Shown piece by piece: positions 42,340 through 51,569 of a stretch of DNA of 64,000 nt; the stretch's first letter is position 1, and each line of letters opens with the position of its first letter. The position numbers were made by a program, and so were the translations under genes. The notes beneath the pieces were generated by a model. That model was given only the letters and a program-made list of their open reading frames with translations. It was not told the DNA's origin and did not search any database. This stretch comes from Clostridium sporogenes (lineage in GTDB: Bacteria > Bacillota > Clostridia > Clostridiales > Clostridiaceae). Where the stretch lies: assembly GCF_001020205.1 (NCBI RefSeq), contig NZ_CP011663.1, positions 1,736,001 through 1,800,000 of the forward strand, read 5' to 3'.

Positions 42340-43706
42340 ATAAAAAACAGGCCACATTAAAAACTGTTTTTCTTAGGTATCTATTAGCATTAGCTCTTGC
42401 TTTTTTTGCAGCAATAATAATTGAAATAATTATTGCAAGTTTAGGGATGCAAATGAATTTTTTTAATAGTGCTAATTATAGTGAAGATTTAGCAAGACGA
42501 GCAAAGCCTATACTCCAATCTGCAGAAAAGATTACAGAAGACATGATTCCTAATGGATGTAAATTTGCTGTATTTGATAAAGAATTTAAGGTTATTACAA
42601 CAGATCTTAAAGAGGAAGATTTAAAACAAGCAACTTTATATGCTAAAGGCATTAGTAGAAAAAATGGATATAAGGAAAGTTATTATTTTATTGAAAGAAA
42701 AGATGGATTTTGTGTATTGCAATATTATATTAAAATGAGCTATTCTTCAGAATGGATGAATGAACATTTTCCCAATCCAGAATTTTTATTAATTACAATT
42801 CTTATTTCAGGATGTTTAATTGGAGCTTTTATTATTTCTATAGTTTTTGCAAAAAATTTAAAAAATAATTTAATTCCTTTAATGAATGCTACTGAAAAAA
42901 TAAAAGAACAGGATTTAGATTTTGAAATTGGAAATTCTCCTATAAAGGAATTTAATGATGTATTATGTTCTATCTCTGATATGAAAGAGGAACTAAAAGA
43001 GTCTTTAAAAGAGCAGTGGAATTTAGAGAAGACTAAAAAAGATCAGATATCTTCCTTAGCCCATGATATCAAAACTCCTTTAACTATTATTAAAGGGAAT
43101 ACTGAACTTTTAAAAGACTCTTATCTTAATAATGAACAGAAAGAATATATTAGGTTTATCGAAAAGAATTCAATACAGATTGAAAAGTATATAAAACTAC
43201 TTATTGATATGTCAAAAGGGAAATTAGAGTTTTTAGAAAAATTACAGAAAAGTAACACAAAGGAATTTCTTTATGACATTTATAATCAACTAATTGCTCT
43301 TGCGGCCCCAAAGGAGCTACATATTAATTTCCAAAAAAAAGATATACCAGAAAATATAATCATAAATAAAGAAGCTATGCATAGAGCTATAATAAATATA
43401 ATTTCTAATGCAGTGGACTATTCACCCTGCAATAGTAATTTATATTTTTATGTTGAAGGTAAAAGTGACTCTGTTGAATTTTCAGTTATTGATAGTGGTA
43501 AAGGATTTTCTAATGAGGATCTAAAAGCTGCTAAGAAACAATTTTATACGGGAGATTCAAGTAGAACATCAAAAACACATTGGGGTATGGGGCTTTATAT
43601 TGCAGATTCTATTGTAAAACAACATAATGGAATTTTAACTATTGAAAATTCACATCAAGGAGGAGCAAAGGTAATAATTAAAATACCTTTATTAAATGAC
43701 TTTTAG
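42330..43706 (+). CDS. Sensor histidine kinase of the ABC cassette
   Basis: 458 residues. Two membrane helices (about 13-36 and 155-178) flank an extracellular domain of about 120 residues; HAMP-like segment, DHp box with phospho-histidine in SSLAHDIKTPLTIIKG, and ATPase N (NIISNAVDYSP), G1 (DSGKGF) and G2 (GMGLYI) boxes. The extracellular domain is long enough to sense peptide directly. ATG at 42330 overlaps the end of the regulator gene; a TTG six codons upstream is unlikely. Confidence 0.9.
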   Translation: MGINKKQATLKTVFLRYLLALALAFFAAIIIEIIIASLGMQMNFFNSANYSEDLARRAKPILQSAEKITEDMIPNGCKFAVFDKEFKVITTDLKEEDLKQATLYAKGISRKNGYKESYYFIERKDGFCVLQYYIKMSYSSEWMNEHFPNPEFLLITILISGCLIGAFIISIVFAKNLKNNLIPLMNATEKIKEQDLDFEIGNSPIKEFNDVLCSISDMKEELKESLKEQWNLEKTKKDQISSLAHDIKTPLTIIKGNTELLKDSYLNNEQKEYIRFIEKNSIQIEKYIKLLIDMSKGKLEFLEKLQKSNTKEFLYDIYNQLIALAAPKELHINFQKKDIPENIIINKEAMHRAIINIISNAVDYSPCNSNLYFYVEGKSDSVEFSVIDSGKGFSNEDLKAAKKQFYTGDSSRTSKTHWGMGLYIADSIVKQHNGILTIENSHQGGAKVIIKIPLLNDF

Positions 43707-43776
43707 GTTTGCTAAAGTTTATTTAGAATAATTACTTTTAAGCAGGAATAGCGCAAAAATAAATATTATAAAAATA

Positions 43777-43823
43777 TATCACTAGAAATTAATTAAGATT
43801 TTGATTAATTTTTAGTGATTTTA
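43777..43823 (+). terminator. Terminator after the sensor kinase
   Basis: ATCACTAGAAATTAAT pairs with ATTAATTTTTAGTGAT, followed by TTTAATTTG. Outer arms and tail match the terminator at 39140, so the cassette is bracketed by related hairpins. Confidence 0.7.
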
Positions 43824-43880
43824 ATTTGAAAAACAATAAAATTTAAAAAAATTAAGAAAAATATATAAAAAATAATTTGT

Positions 43881-44222
43881 TTAATTATTCTATATGTATG
43901 AATAATTAAATGAATAAATAAAAAAAGTAAACGATACAAATATGCATAAATAAATATATATATACTATAAATCATAAAAAAAACTTATATACAGTATAAA
44001 ACACATAAAAAAATGAATAATTATACATAGTATATACATTTTTAAAAGCATAGGTTGCATGAATAATATACAGAATATTTTTAAAACCCCGTAAAAACCG
44101 TCTAAAATCTAAGAAAAACATATAAAAATTGAAGAAAAATGTAAAAATACAGTTAATTATTCATATTTTTGACTAGAAATATCAATTTGAATTAATTATG
44201 CATTATATGTATAATGAATAAC
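43881..44222 (+). promoter_or_regulatory. Array of ARG-box-like sites upstream of arcA
   Basis: The 566-bp gap before arcA holds several copies of the ArgR/AhrC half-site TGAATAA. The best is TGAATAATTATACA (44014-44027, one base from the palindrome TGAATAATTATTCA). Others are TTAATTATTC / GAATAATTAA (43881-43890 / 43900-43909), TGAATAATATACAG (44060-44073), TTAATTATTCATAT (from 44153) and TATAATGAATAAC (44210-44222). ArgR-dependent induction of arginine catabolism is the likely purpose. Confidence 0.65.
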
Positions 44223-44272
44223 AAATGTTAAATAAATAACTAGTACATGAGTACACAAGAGGAGGAAAAAAT

Positions 44273-45499
44273 ATGAGTTCTTTTATTAATGTAACTTCTG
44301 AGATAGGAAAGCTTAATAAAGTTATGCTTCACAGACCAGGAGCAGAAATTGAAAATCTAGTTCCTGAATATCTTGAGAGGTTACTATTTGATGATATACC
44401 TTTTTTAAAAGTTGCAAGGGAAGAGCATGATAGATTTGCACAAATTCTAAGGGAAAATGGAACTGAAGTTTTCTACTTAGAAGAACTTACAGCAGAAACT
44501 TTAGAAGATGACAAAATAAAGAAAGAATTTTTAGAAGAGTTTTTAACAGAAAGTAAGATAACATCACAAGTAATAAGAGAAGCTTTAATGGAATATCTTC
44601 TTAAAATGCCAACAAGAGAAATGGTTGATACATTAATGGCTGGAGTTAGAAAGGAAGCTATTGAAGTTAAAGAAGCCACTTCATTAATAGAGTTAATGCA
44701 GGATAGTTATCCATTCTACCTTGATCCAATGCCAAACCTTTATTTCACAAGAGATCCAGCAGCTTCAATGGGATCTGGAATGACAATTAATACAATGAAA
44801 ACAGAAGCAAGAAGAAGAGAAACATTATTTTTAACATACATTCATAAATATCACAAAAATTTTGCTAATGGCGAAACTAGCTTATGGTATAACAGAACGC
44901 TACCTTATTCAATAGAAGGTGGAGACGAGCTTATCCTTTCAGACAAGGTTGTAGCTATTGGATGCAGTGATAGAACATCAGCTGAAGCCATTGAGATAGT
45001 AGCTAAAGGCTTATTTGCTAAAAATGAAAGTTTTGAAAAGGTTCTTGTATTTGATATACCAAACTGCAGAGCGTTTATGCATCTTGATACAGTATTTACA
45101 ATGGTTGATTATGATAAATTTACAATTCATCCACAAATACAAGGTCCACTTAGCGTTTATGAAGTTACTAAGGGTCAAAATGGAACATTAAGATTTAAAC
45201 ATCATACAGATCCATTAGAAAAAATATTAGCTTCAGCTCTTGAAATTCCATCTGTTGAATTAATTCAATGTGGTGGTGGAGACTTTATAATAGCAGGAAG
45301 AGAGCAATGGAATGATGGCTCAAATACACTTGCCATAGCTCCAGGAACTGTTGTAACTTATGAAAGAAACTATGTATCAAATGAACTTTTAACTAAGAGG
45401 GGCATTAATGTTCTTACTATGCCAAGTGCAGAGCTTTCAAGAGGAAGAGGCGGCCCAAGATGCATGAGTATGCCTCTTCATAGAGACAACTTAAGATAA
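44273..45499 (+). CDS. arcA: Arginine deiminase
   Basis: 408 residues. Hydrolyses arginine to citrulline and ammonia, first step of the ADI pathway. Family motifs: MLHRPGAEIENL, PNLYFTRDPAAS, MHLDTVFTMVD and the catalytic cysteine in RGGPRCMSMP at the C-terminus. ATG follows AGAGGAGGAAAAAAT. The antiporter gene follows; genes for ornithine carbamoyltransferase and carbamate kinase are not in this window. Confidence 0.96.
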   Translation: MSSFINVTSEIGKLNKVMLHRPGAEIENLVPEYLERLLFDDIPFLKVAREEHDRFAQILRENGTEVFYLEELTAETLEDDKIKKEFLEEFLTESKITSQVIREALMEYLLKMPTREMVDTLMAGVRKEAIEVKEATSLIELMQDSYPFYLDPMPNLYFTRDPAASMGSGMTINTMKTEARRRETLFLTYIHKYHKNFANGETSLWYNRTLPYSIEGGDELILSDKVVAIGCSDRTSAEAIEIVAKGLFAKNESFEKVLVFDIPNCRAFMHLDTVFTMVDYDKFTIHPQIQGPLSVYEVTKGQNGTLRFKHHTDPLEKILASALEIPSVELIQCGGGDFIIAGREQWNDGSNTLAIAPGTVVTYERNYVSNELLTKRGINVLTMPSAELSRGRGGPRCMSMPLHRDNLR

Positions 45500-45514
45500 C
45501 CCAATTATTTAGAT

Positions 45515-45602
45515 ATGTTAACATAATTTGTATAATTATGTTAACATAATCTATATAATTTTCCATAGCAATCTATATAATTTTGTATAATAATCTATAT
45601 AC
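45515..45602 (+). repeat. Imperfect tandem repeats between arcA and arcD
   Basis: About four units of 22-25 bp sharing ATAATCTATATAATTTT; the first two begin ATGTTAACATAAT. No gene lies in the spacer. They could be low-complexity expansions or a processing or regulatory region. Confidence 0.55.
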
Positions 45603-45623
45603 ATTCAGAAAAGGGGTTTGAAA

Positions 45624-47042
45624 ATGGGAACACAAGATAAAAAATTAGGTCTTGGACTTTTGATTACTCTTGGTATAGGCTCTATGATAGGCGGTGGGAT
45701 TTTTAACAGTCCCACGGACCTAATAACAAAAGCTAATCCACAAGCAGCTCTAATTGCTTGGATAATAGGTGGATTTGGAATTATATGTTTAGCACTAGTA
45801 TTCCAATTTCTTGCAAATAAAAAGCCAGATTTAAAAGGTGGGATTTATTCCTATGCACAGGATGGATTTGGAGACTTTATGGGTTTCAACTCAGCTTGGG
45901 GATATTGGCTTTCTGCTTGGCTTGGAAATATTGCGTTCATAGTTTTAATGTTTAAAACTATAAACAGTTTATTAGGGCCAGGGCGTGAACTAAAGCCAAT
46001 AGTGTCTTTTATAGCAGCATCTTTATTATTATGGTCTGTACATTATATTCAAACAAAGGGGACAAAAAATGCAGGGATCATAAATGCAGTTGTAACTATA
46101 GGTAAGTTATTACCGTTAACATTAGTTGTTATATTAGGTATATTTATATTTAAACCAGAATTATTTACAGTTTCAAATTGGAGTACAGTACTTGCAAGTT
46201 CTGGAGAATCAACATCCTTATTTAAACAGGTTAATGGTGCTATGGGAACTATAATTTGGTGCTTTATAGGTGTAGAAGCATCTGTAGTTCTTTCAGAAAA
46301 AGCAGAATCACAAGCTATAGTTGGAAAGGCAACAGTAATTAGTTTGTTAATTACATTACTTATTTATGTTTCAATATCTTTACTTGCAATGGGTATTATT
46401 CCGGCAAAGGAACTTGTAGCATCAGGAACTCCTCTAGCAGAGGTTTTATCCAAAACAGTTTTTGGAGGAGCAGGAGCTATAATAGTTAAATTAGGTCTTA
46501 TAATATCATTGTTTGGAGCGTTAATAAGTTGGGTAATGCTTGCAGCAGAAATACCATATGTAGCAGCTAAAGATGGAGTTATGCCAAAATGGTTTGCTAA
46601 AGAGAACACTGCAGGAGTTCCAATAAATTCATTAACATTTACAAATATTATAACACAAGTATTTTTATGTGCATTACTTTCAGATAAATTACAATCAGCT
46701 TATAGTTTAGTATTTGCCATAGCAACTACTTGTATGTTAATTCCTTATACTTTATCGGCATTATATGCTATAAAGGTGTGTAATGAAGAAAATATAAGTG
46801 GAAAAAATAAAATAGTAGCAATTTTAGCTTCTGCATATACAATATATGGTATATATGCAGGTGGAATAAAATACTTTGCTCTTGCATTTATAATGTATGC
46901 CTCTGGAGCAATAGTATTTAATAAGGCCAAGAAGGAAAAAAAACAAAAGTATACATCAATAGAGAAAATAAGTACAGCTATAGTTGTATTTGTAGGAATA
47001 GCTATGATAATTTTACTAGCAATAGGAAAAATATCATTATAA
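45624..47042 (+). CDS. arcD: Arginine/ornithine antiporter-type APC transporter
   Basis: 472 residues with about 12-13 membrane segments. APC-family motif GIGSMIGGGIFNSP in helix 1, GGIYSYAQDGFGDFMGF after helix 2, and the conserved Glu in CFIGVEASVVLSEKA. It takes up arginine in exchange for ornithine, supplying ArcA. ATG at 45624 is seven bases after AAGGGG; the TTG two codons before is too close to it. A long terminator follows. Confidence 0.9.
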   Translation: MGTQDKKLGLGLLITLGIGSMIGGGIFNSPTDLITKANPQAALIAWIIGGFGIICLALVFQFLANKKPDLKGGIYSYAQDGFGDFMGFNSAWGYWLSAWLGNIAFIVLMFKTINSLLGPGRELKPIVSFIAASLLLWSVHYIQTKGTKNAGIINAVVTIGKLLPLTLVVILGIFIFKPELFTVSNWSTVLASSGESTSLFKQVNGAMGTIIWCFIGVEASVVLSEKAESQAIVGKATVISLLITLLIYVSISLLAMGIIPAKELVASGTPLAEVLSKTVFGGAGAIIVKLGLIISLFGALISWVMLAAEIPYVAAKDGVMPKWFAKENTAGVPINSLTFTNIITQVFLCALLSDKLQSAYSLVFAIATTCMLIPYTLSALYAIKVCNEENISGKNKIVAILASAYTIYGIYAGGIKYFALAFIMYASGAIVFNKAKKEKKQKYTSIEKISTAIVVFVGIAMIILLAIGKISL

Positions 47043-47141
47043 TATTTAGATAAATAGTGTAATATATTTTATATAAAGTAAAATATAAAAATTAAAACTG
47101 TTTTTATAATAAATGGGTTATATATAATTTATGATTTAGAT

Positions 47142-47202
47142 AACCTCTTTAAGTAAATTTCATTAAGAAGATGGTACAGAATTTACTTAAAGGGGTTTTT
47201 TA
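47142..47202 (+). terminator. Terminator after arcD
   Basis: AACCTCTTTAAGTAAATT pairs along 18 bases with AATTTACTTAAAGGGGTT (one G-U pair), then six Ts. The loop is about 20 nt. Confidence 0.8.
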
Positions 47203-47320
47203 TGTACAATATGAAAGTAATTATGTAGAGTTTACTATTGTTGGTAGTGGTGAAGGATTTTTCTTTGAGTATTTAGATGGCAGTAAAAGGCAGTCTTATA
47301 TAATAAATAAACAATTCTAA
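47171..47320 (+). CDS. 49-codon ORF of unknown function (doubtful)
   Basis: Begins in the loop of the arcD terminator and encodes a protein-like sequence containing YVEFTIVGSGEGFFFEYLDG and a basic end. The ATG has only a poor, too close AAGAAG. It may be the tail of a decayed gene or a chance frame. The rest of 47043-47429 is AT-rich with no other gene. Confidence 0.3.
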   Translation: MVQNLLKGVFYVQYESNYVEFTIVGSGEGFFFEYLDGSKRQSYIINKQF

Positions 47321-47429
47321 CATTTTAAATGTACACTAAAGAAGTTATAATATAGTTTAGAGTATTTATCTAAATTATGAATATATTAATTTTATATAAG
47401 CAGTATATTATAGAAAGGTAGGTGTAAAA

Positions 47430-49013
47430 GTGAATAAAAAAGATATGTTTAATTTAAATAAATACATAAATATTATTAGAGCAAATGAATATAAAATTAA
47501 TTTTAAGAATGTATTTTTAAGCATTTTTAAAATGATAATTATTATGACTACGAGTACCGTAGTATCATTAGTATTTAGATATATTGGATTTCATGAATCA
47601 AATATAATTGTAGTATTCATTTTAGGTGTATTATTTGTTGCTAAATATACAGAAGGATATTTTTATGGTATATGTTCTTCAATAATTGGAGTTTTGACAT
47701 TCAATTTCTTTTTTACTGAACCATATTATAGTTTTAGTGCATATAGAAGTGACTATCCAGTGACATTTGTTATTATGCTTATAGCCGCAGTTATTACAAG
47801 CACATTAACTTCCAGAATCAAGAAAGAAGCAAGAATATCTTCTATTCGTGAAAAAAGGATGGAACTTTTGTATTATATTAATAAAGGATTACTTAAATCA
47901 AGAAATAAAAATCAAGTAATAGAGTTTTGTGGTAAAAATCTATTTGAAATGTTTAATAGACCAGTTATTATATCAGTAGCAAATTCAAGGCATCAGATTG
48001 AAGAATCTAGTAATTATATATTTAATAATAATAATGAAGCAAATATTTTCCAATCCACTATAGAAAAACAAGCTATTTTAGAATCCTTTAAAATCGGTAA
48101 GGCTGTGGGGGTTGGGACAAATATTTCTATCCATAATTATGCCTATTATCAGCCTATTATAGGGGAAAATTCCATACTGGGAGTAATTGGTTTATCTTGT
48201 TTTGATGGAAATTTATTATCACAGAATGATAAAATATTATTAAAATCAGTTTCTACCCAAATTGCATTAGCTATTGAAAGAGAGCACTTGTTTGAAAAGC
48301 AAAAAAAGGCAAATTTAGAGGCGGAAAAAGAAAAATTAAGAGCAAATCTTTTAAGATCGATCTCCCATGATTTGAGAACTCCTCTTACAGGAATTTTAGG
48401 ATCAGTTACTACAATTATTGATAATAATGATGTTTTAGAGCATGATATTAAAAATGAACTTCTTGAAAATATTTTTAAAGATGCAAGTTGGCTTGTGCAT
48501 TCTGTTGAGAATATATTAAGTATAACTAGAATAGATGAAGGGAAATTTGAAATTAAAAAGAACTTAGAATTGGTAGAAGAAATTATTTCAGGAGCTATCT
48601 CTAAAGTTAAAAGGTTTGCAGAAAACCATACTTTAAAAGTAGATGTACCAGATAAATTAATTTTAGTTAATGTAGATGGATTACTTATTCAACAAGTAAT
48701 GGTTAATTTAATTGATAATGCTATAAAATATACACCAGCTAATTCATTTATTGAAATTAATGTTAAAGAAAAAAATGATAGAGTAATCTTCCAAGTGCTA
48801 GATAATGGAAATGGAATTCCAGAAGAGGATTTAAATAATATTTTTGATAGATTTTATATTAGTACTAAATTTGGATATTTAGAAAAAAGAGGTACTGGTT
48901 TGGGGCTGGCAATATGTAAATCTATTATAGAAGCTCATGGCGGAAAAATTTTTGCTTTTAATAATTTACATGGTGGAGCTACATTTGAATTTAGTTTACC
49001 ATTAAAGGAGTGA
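47430..49013 (+). CDS. KdpD-like sensor histidine kinase lacking the N-terminal sensor domain
   Basis: 527 residues, versus about 900 for full KdpD. It begins directly with the four-helix DUF4118 membrane region (about 25-130: FRYIGFHESNIIVVFILGVL and FNFFFTEPYY), followed by a GAF-like domain and the kinase core: phospho-histidine in RSISHDLRTPLTGILG, N box VNLIDNAIKYTP, G boxes DNGNGIP and GTGLGLAI. Without the cytoplasmic KdpD/USP domains, sensing must use the membrane or GAF part. GTG start follows AAAGGTAGGTGTAAAA. The cognate regulator is five bases downstream. Confidence 0.9.
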   Translation: MNKKDMFNLNKYINIIRANEYKINFKNVFLSIFKMIIIMTTSTVVSLVFRYIGFHESNIIVVFILGVLFVAKYTEGYFYGICSSIIGVLTFNFFFTEPYYSFSAYRSDYPVTFVIMLIAAVITSTLTSRIKKEARISSIREKRMELLYYINKGLLKSRNKNQVIEFCGKNLFEMFNRPVIISVANSRHQIEESSNYIFNNNNEANIFQSTIEKQAILESFKIGKAVGVGTNISIHNYAYYQPIIGENSILGVIGLSCFDGNLLSQNDKILLKSVSTQIALAIEREHLFEKQKKANLEAEKEKLRANLLRSISHDLRTPLTGILGSVTTIIDNNDVLEHDIKNELLENIFKDASWLVHSVENILSITRIDEGKFEIKKNLELVEEIISGAISKVKRFAENHTLKVDVPDKLILVNVDGLLIQQVMVNLIDNAIKYTPANSFIEINVKEKNDRVIFQVLDNGNGIPEEDLNNIFDRFYISTKFGYLEKRGTGLGLAICKSIIEAHGGKIFAFNNLHGGATFEFSLPLKE

Positions 49014-49018
49014 TATAA

Positions 49019-49720
49019 GTGGATATAAAACCATTAATTTTGATAGTTGAAGATGATAAACCTATATGTAAATTTATTAATATATCACTTGAAGCCCAAG
49101 GGTACAAGTGCATTAATACGCAATATGGTAAGGAAGCTATATCTCTTGTGTTTTCACACAATCCAGATATTATAATTTTAGATTTGGGGTTACCAGATAT
49201 TGATGGGATTGATGTTATTGAAAAAATAAGACCAGTTATTAAGGCAAAGATAATTGTTGTATCTGCCCGTGGACATGAAAGGGAGAAAGTCACTGCATTA
49301 GATTGTGGAGCAGATGATTATTTAACTAAACCTTTTAGTGTGGCTGAGCTATTAGCAAGAATTAGAGTAGCACTTAGACATTTTGATCAAGATAATAATT
49401 TTCAAAATGAGTTATCAGAAGTATTCACAGTTAGAGATCTAAAAATAGATTTTGCAAAAAGAAAGGTTTTTATTTTAGATAAAGATATACATTTAACACC
49501 TATTGAATACAAAATGATGGAGTTAATGGCAAGATATGCAGGGCGTGTTTTAACTCATAAGTTCATTATTAATGAAATTTGGAGTAATTATTCTGACGAT
49601 GATACCAAGTCTCTTAGAGTCTTTATGGCAAATATAAGGAGGAAAATAGAGAAAAATCCTGCACAACCTCAGTATATATTAACAGAAGTAGGAGTAGGTT
49701 ATAGACTTATTGATGAATAA
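49019..49720 (+). CDS. KdpE-like response regulator
   Basis: 233 residues. Receiver with EDDKP pocket, phospho-acceptor in IIILDLGLPDIDG (about D54), switch lysine in LTKPF; a winged helix with KFIINEIWSNY and VGVGYRLID. GTG start, AAGGAGTGATATAA before it. The pair probably controls the K+-uptake genes that follow, since no kdpFABC genes are in view. Confidence 0.92.
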   Translation: MDIKPLILIVEDDKPICKFINISLEAQGYKCINTQYGKEAISLVFSHNPDIIILDLGLPDIDGIDVIEKIRPVIKAKIIVVSARGHEREKVTALDCGADDYLTKPFSVAELLARIRVALRHFDQDNNFQNELSEVFTVRDLKIDFAKRKVFILDKDIHLTPIEYKMMELMARYAGRVLTHKFIINEIWSNYSDDDTKSLRVFMANIRRKIEKNPAQPQYILTEVGVGYRLIDE

Positions 49721-49876
49721 TATATATTTATAAAGACAATATGTTTAAATAGATTCTTTTTATAAATACTTTTGTTTTCAAATAAATAATATAAAATTTA
49801 TATAATGAGTAGAGTTTAAATATATCATATAAGATAAATTTTTTAAAATTTATGTTATATGATATATTTTATTGAT

Positions 49877-49913
49877 AAGCTGCCTCAAAATAAAATATAT
49901 TTTGAGGCAGCTT
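49877..49913. terminator. Terminator after the KdpE-like gene
   Basis: AAGCTGCCTCAAAATA / TATTTTGAGGCAGCTT, the most GC-rich hairpin of this region, followed by ATTTTAATTT. The remaining 49721-50071 gap shows only AT-rich sequence before the GAGAGGAGAG site of the next gene. Confidence 0.75.
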
Positions 49914-50071
49914 ATTTTAATTTAAAATAGGATCTATGTTTCATAAATTAGTTTTTTAAGAATTTTTATACTAATAAATATTAACAAAATCTTTATATAG
50001 TACAAGTTATCTTAATACAATCTTTATAACAAATTTGATAAACTTTATGATACATAGAGAGGAGAGATAGT

Positions 50072-50464
50072 ATGCTTAGCAATTATAATAAACTAGATTA
50101 TTTTGGAAAGAACTTTAAAAAAGCAATTATAAATTTAAAGTCTAGTAATTATTCTTTAGCTCATAAATATATATATTTGCTTATGAGAGTAAATGAAAAT
50201 GCACCAGAATGGCATAATTTACTCGGCATTCTTTCAGAGATTAAAGGTGATTTAATATTAGCAGGTAAGCATTATAGGGCTTCTTATGCGCTTGATCCAA
50301 CGTATAAGCCAGCATCTAAAAATTTATATAGAATAACTTGTTTTTATTATAAATTTGATAAAGAGAGTTTAGATTATGGTGATAAACCGGAAAAGGAGGA
50401 TCCTTTGGTTTATTTTATTAAATATGATGAAAAAAATATTGGACACTTAAATAAAAAGGAGTAG
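50072..50464 (+). CDS. Small TPR-like protein in the Trk operon
   Basis: 130 residues. Residues about 12-85 read as two tetratricopeptide-like hairpins (YSLAHKYIYLLMRVNENAPEW, then GDLILAGKHYRASYALDPTY). No signal or membrane segment. It lies five bases before trkA-like genes and has a strong ribosome site (GAGAGGAGAGATAGT), so it is probably an accessory factor of potassium uptake; no function is known to me. Confidence 0.7.
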   Translation: MLSNYNKLDYFGKNFKKAIINLKSSNYSLAHKYIYLLMRVNENAPEWHNLLGILSEIKGDLILAGKHYRASYALDPTYKPASKNLYRITCFYYKFDKESLDYGDKPEKEDPLVYFIKYDEKNIGHLNKKE

Positions 50465-50469
50465 ATTTT

Positions 50470-50901
50470 ATGGAAAAAAGATACAAATATGTAATCGTAG
50501 CAGGTTGTAGTAGATTTGGAGCTAGTATAGCTTCCTCATTATCTTTACAAGGAAATGATGTTATTGTTATTGATAAAGATAAAAAATCCTTTAGAAAGTT
50601 ACTTTATAATTATAGCGGTTTTAAAATGCATGGCGATGCAACGGATGTTGATATATTAATAGAAGCAGGAATAAAAAAAGCGGATATAATTTTAGCTGCC
50701 ACAGATGATGATAATACAAATATTATGATTTCTGAAATAGCTAGTGAGTTATTTAAAATAGATAAAGTGGTTTCTAGAATCTATGACACTGAAAAAGAGA
50801 TTGTATATAATGACTTGGATATAAAAATTATTCGTCCTGCAAAGTTATCAATAAATGAATTTGAAAGATTAACATCAGAAAATGTAATGGAGGTATACTA
50901 A
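50470..50901 (+). CDS. TrkA-N (RCK) domain protein
   Basis: 143 residues: one Rossmann RCK-N domain with VIVAGCSRFGASIASSLS, VIDKDKKSF, HGDATDVDIL and AATDDDNTNI. It lacks the TrkA-C domain. It would bind NAD(H) or ATP/ADP and gate the K+ channel together with the next protein. It overlaps that gene by one base. Confidence 0.88.
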   Translation: MEKRYKYVIVAGCSRFGASIASSLSLQGNDVIVIDKDKKSFRKLLYNYSGFKMHGDATDVDILIEAGIKKADIILAATDDDNTNIMISEIASELFKIDKVVSRIYDTEKEIVYNDLDIKIIRPAKLSINEFERLTSENVMEVY

Positions 50902-51569
50902 TGAATATGTTAATAGTTGGGGGATGGAAAAAAGTAGATTTTTTATTAAATTCTCTAATTTCAAAAAAGCATAAAGTAACAGTAATTCACGATGATTATG
51001 ATTATTGTAAAAACTTATCATATAAACATGAGGCAATTATTATATGTGGTGATGGAAGTAAACCTTATATACTTGAAGAGGCAAAAATAGATAATGCAGA
51101 TATTATAATTGCAATGACTCCTAAAGATTCAGATAATTTAGTTATATGTCAACTTGCAAAGAAAGTTTATGGAGTTAAAAAAACATTTGCTACTGTAGCG
51201 AATCCTAAAAATGTAGAAGTGTTCAAAAAGCTAGGAGTTGATACGGTAGTAAGTGCCACATATACAATTGCTAATATAATTGAGCAAATTGTAACTATAG
51301 AAGAAGTATCTAACTATATACCTTTAGAAAATGGGAAAATAGTTTTGATGGAGCTTGTAGTAAAAAGTGAATATCCTATTTGTAATAAATATATTACAGA
51401 AATAAAGTTCCCTGAAAAAGCTATTATTGGAATTATTGTTAGAGGAGAAAATAGTATAGTACCTAAAGGAAATACAAAGATTTTAAAAGATGATAAACTA
51501 ATTGTGTTATCACCTCCTGATATACAAAAGGATGTAATAAAATTAGTAGTTGGGAGCGATGATGTATAA
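50901..51569 (+). CDS. trkA: TrkA-type K+ uptake regulator (N plus C domains)
   Basis: 222 residues. RCK-N (1-140; motifs VGGWKKVDFLLNSL, CGDGSKPYILEEA, AMTPKDSDNLV) and TrkA-C (about 145-220). The nucleotide-binding motif is altered (GGWKK, not GxGxxG), so this subunit may not bind nucleotide normally; the preceding TrkA-N protein may compensate. Both overlap by a base with neighbours, giving a coupled trkA-trkA-trkH set. Confidence 0.88.
   Translation: MNMLIVGGWKKVDFLLNSLISKKHKVTVIHDDYDYCKNLSYKHEAIIICGDGSKPYILEEAKIDNADIIIAMTPKDSDNLVICQLAKKVYGVKKTFATVANPKNVEVFKKLGVDTVVSATYTIANIIEQIVTIEEVSNYIPLENGKIVLMELVVKSEYPICNKYITEIKFPEKAIIGIIVRGENSIVPKGNTKILKDDKLIVLSPPDIQKDVIKLVVGSDDV

Noticed and set aside
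45515..45602. CRISPR array
   Set aside because: Repeats are imperfect and contiguous with no unique spacers, and no cas genes are present. No CRISPR, tRNA or rRNA gene was recognised anywhere in the window.
49877..49913. Small RNA gene
   Set aside because: A simple GC-rich stem after the KdpE-like gene is adequately explained as a terminator.
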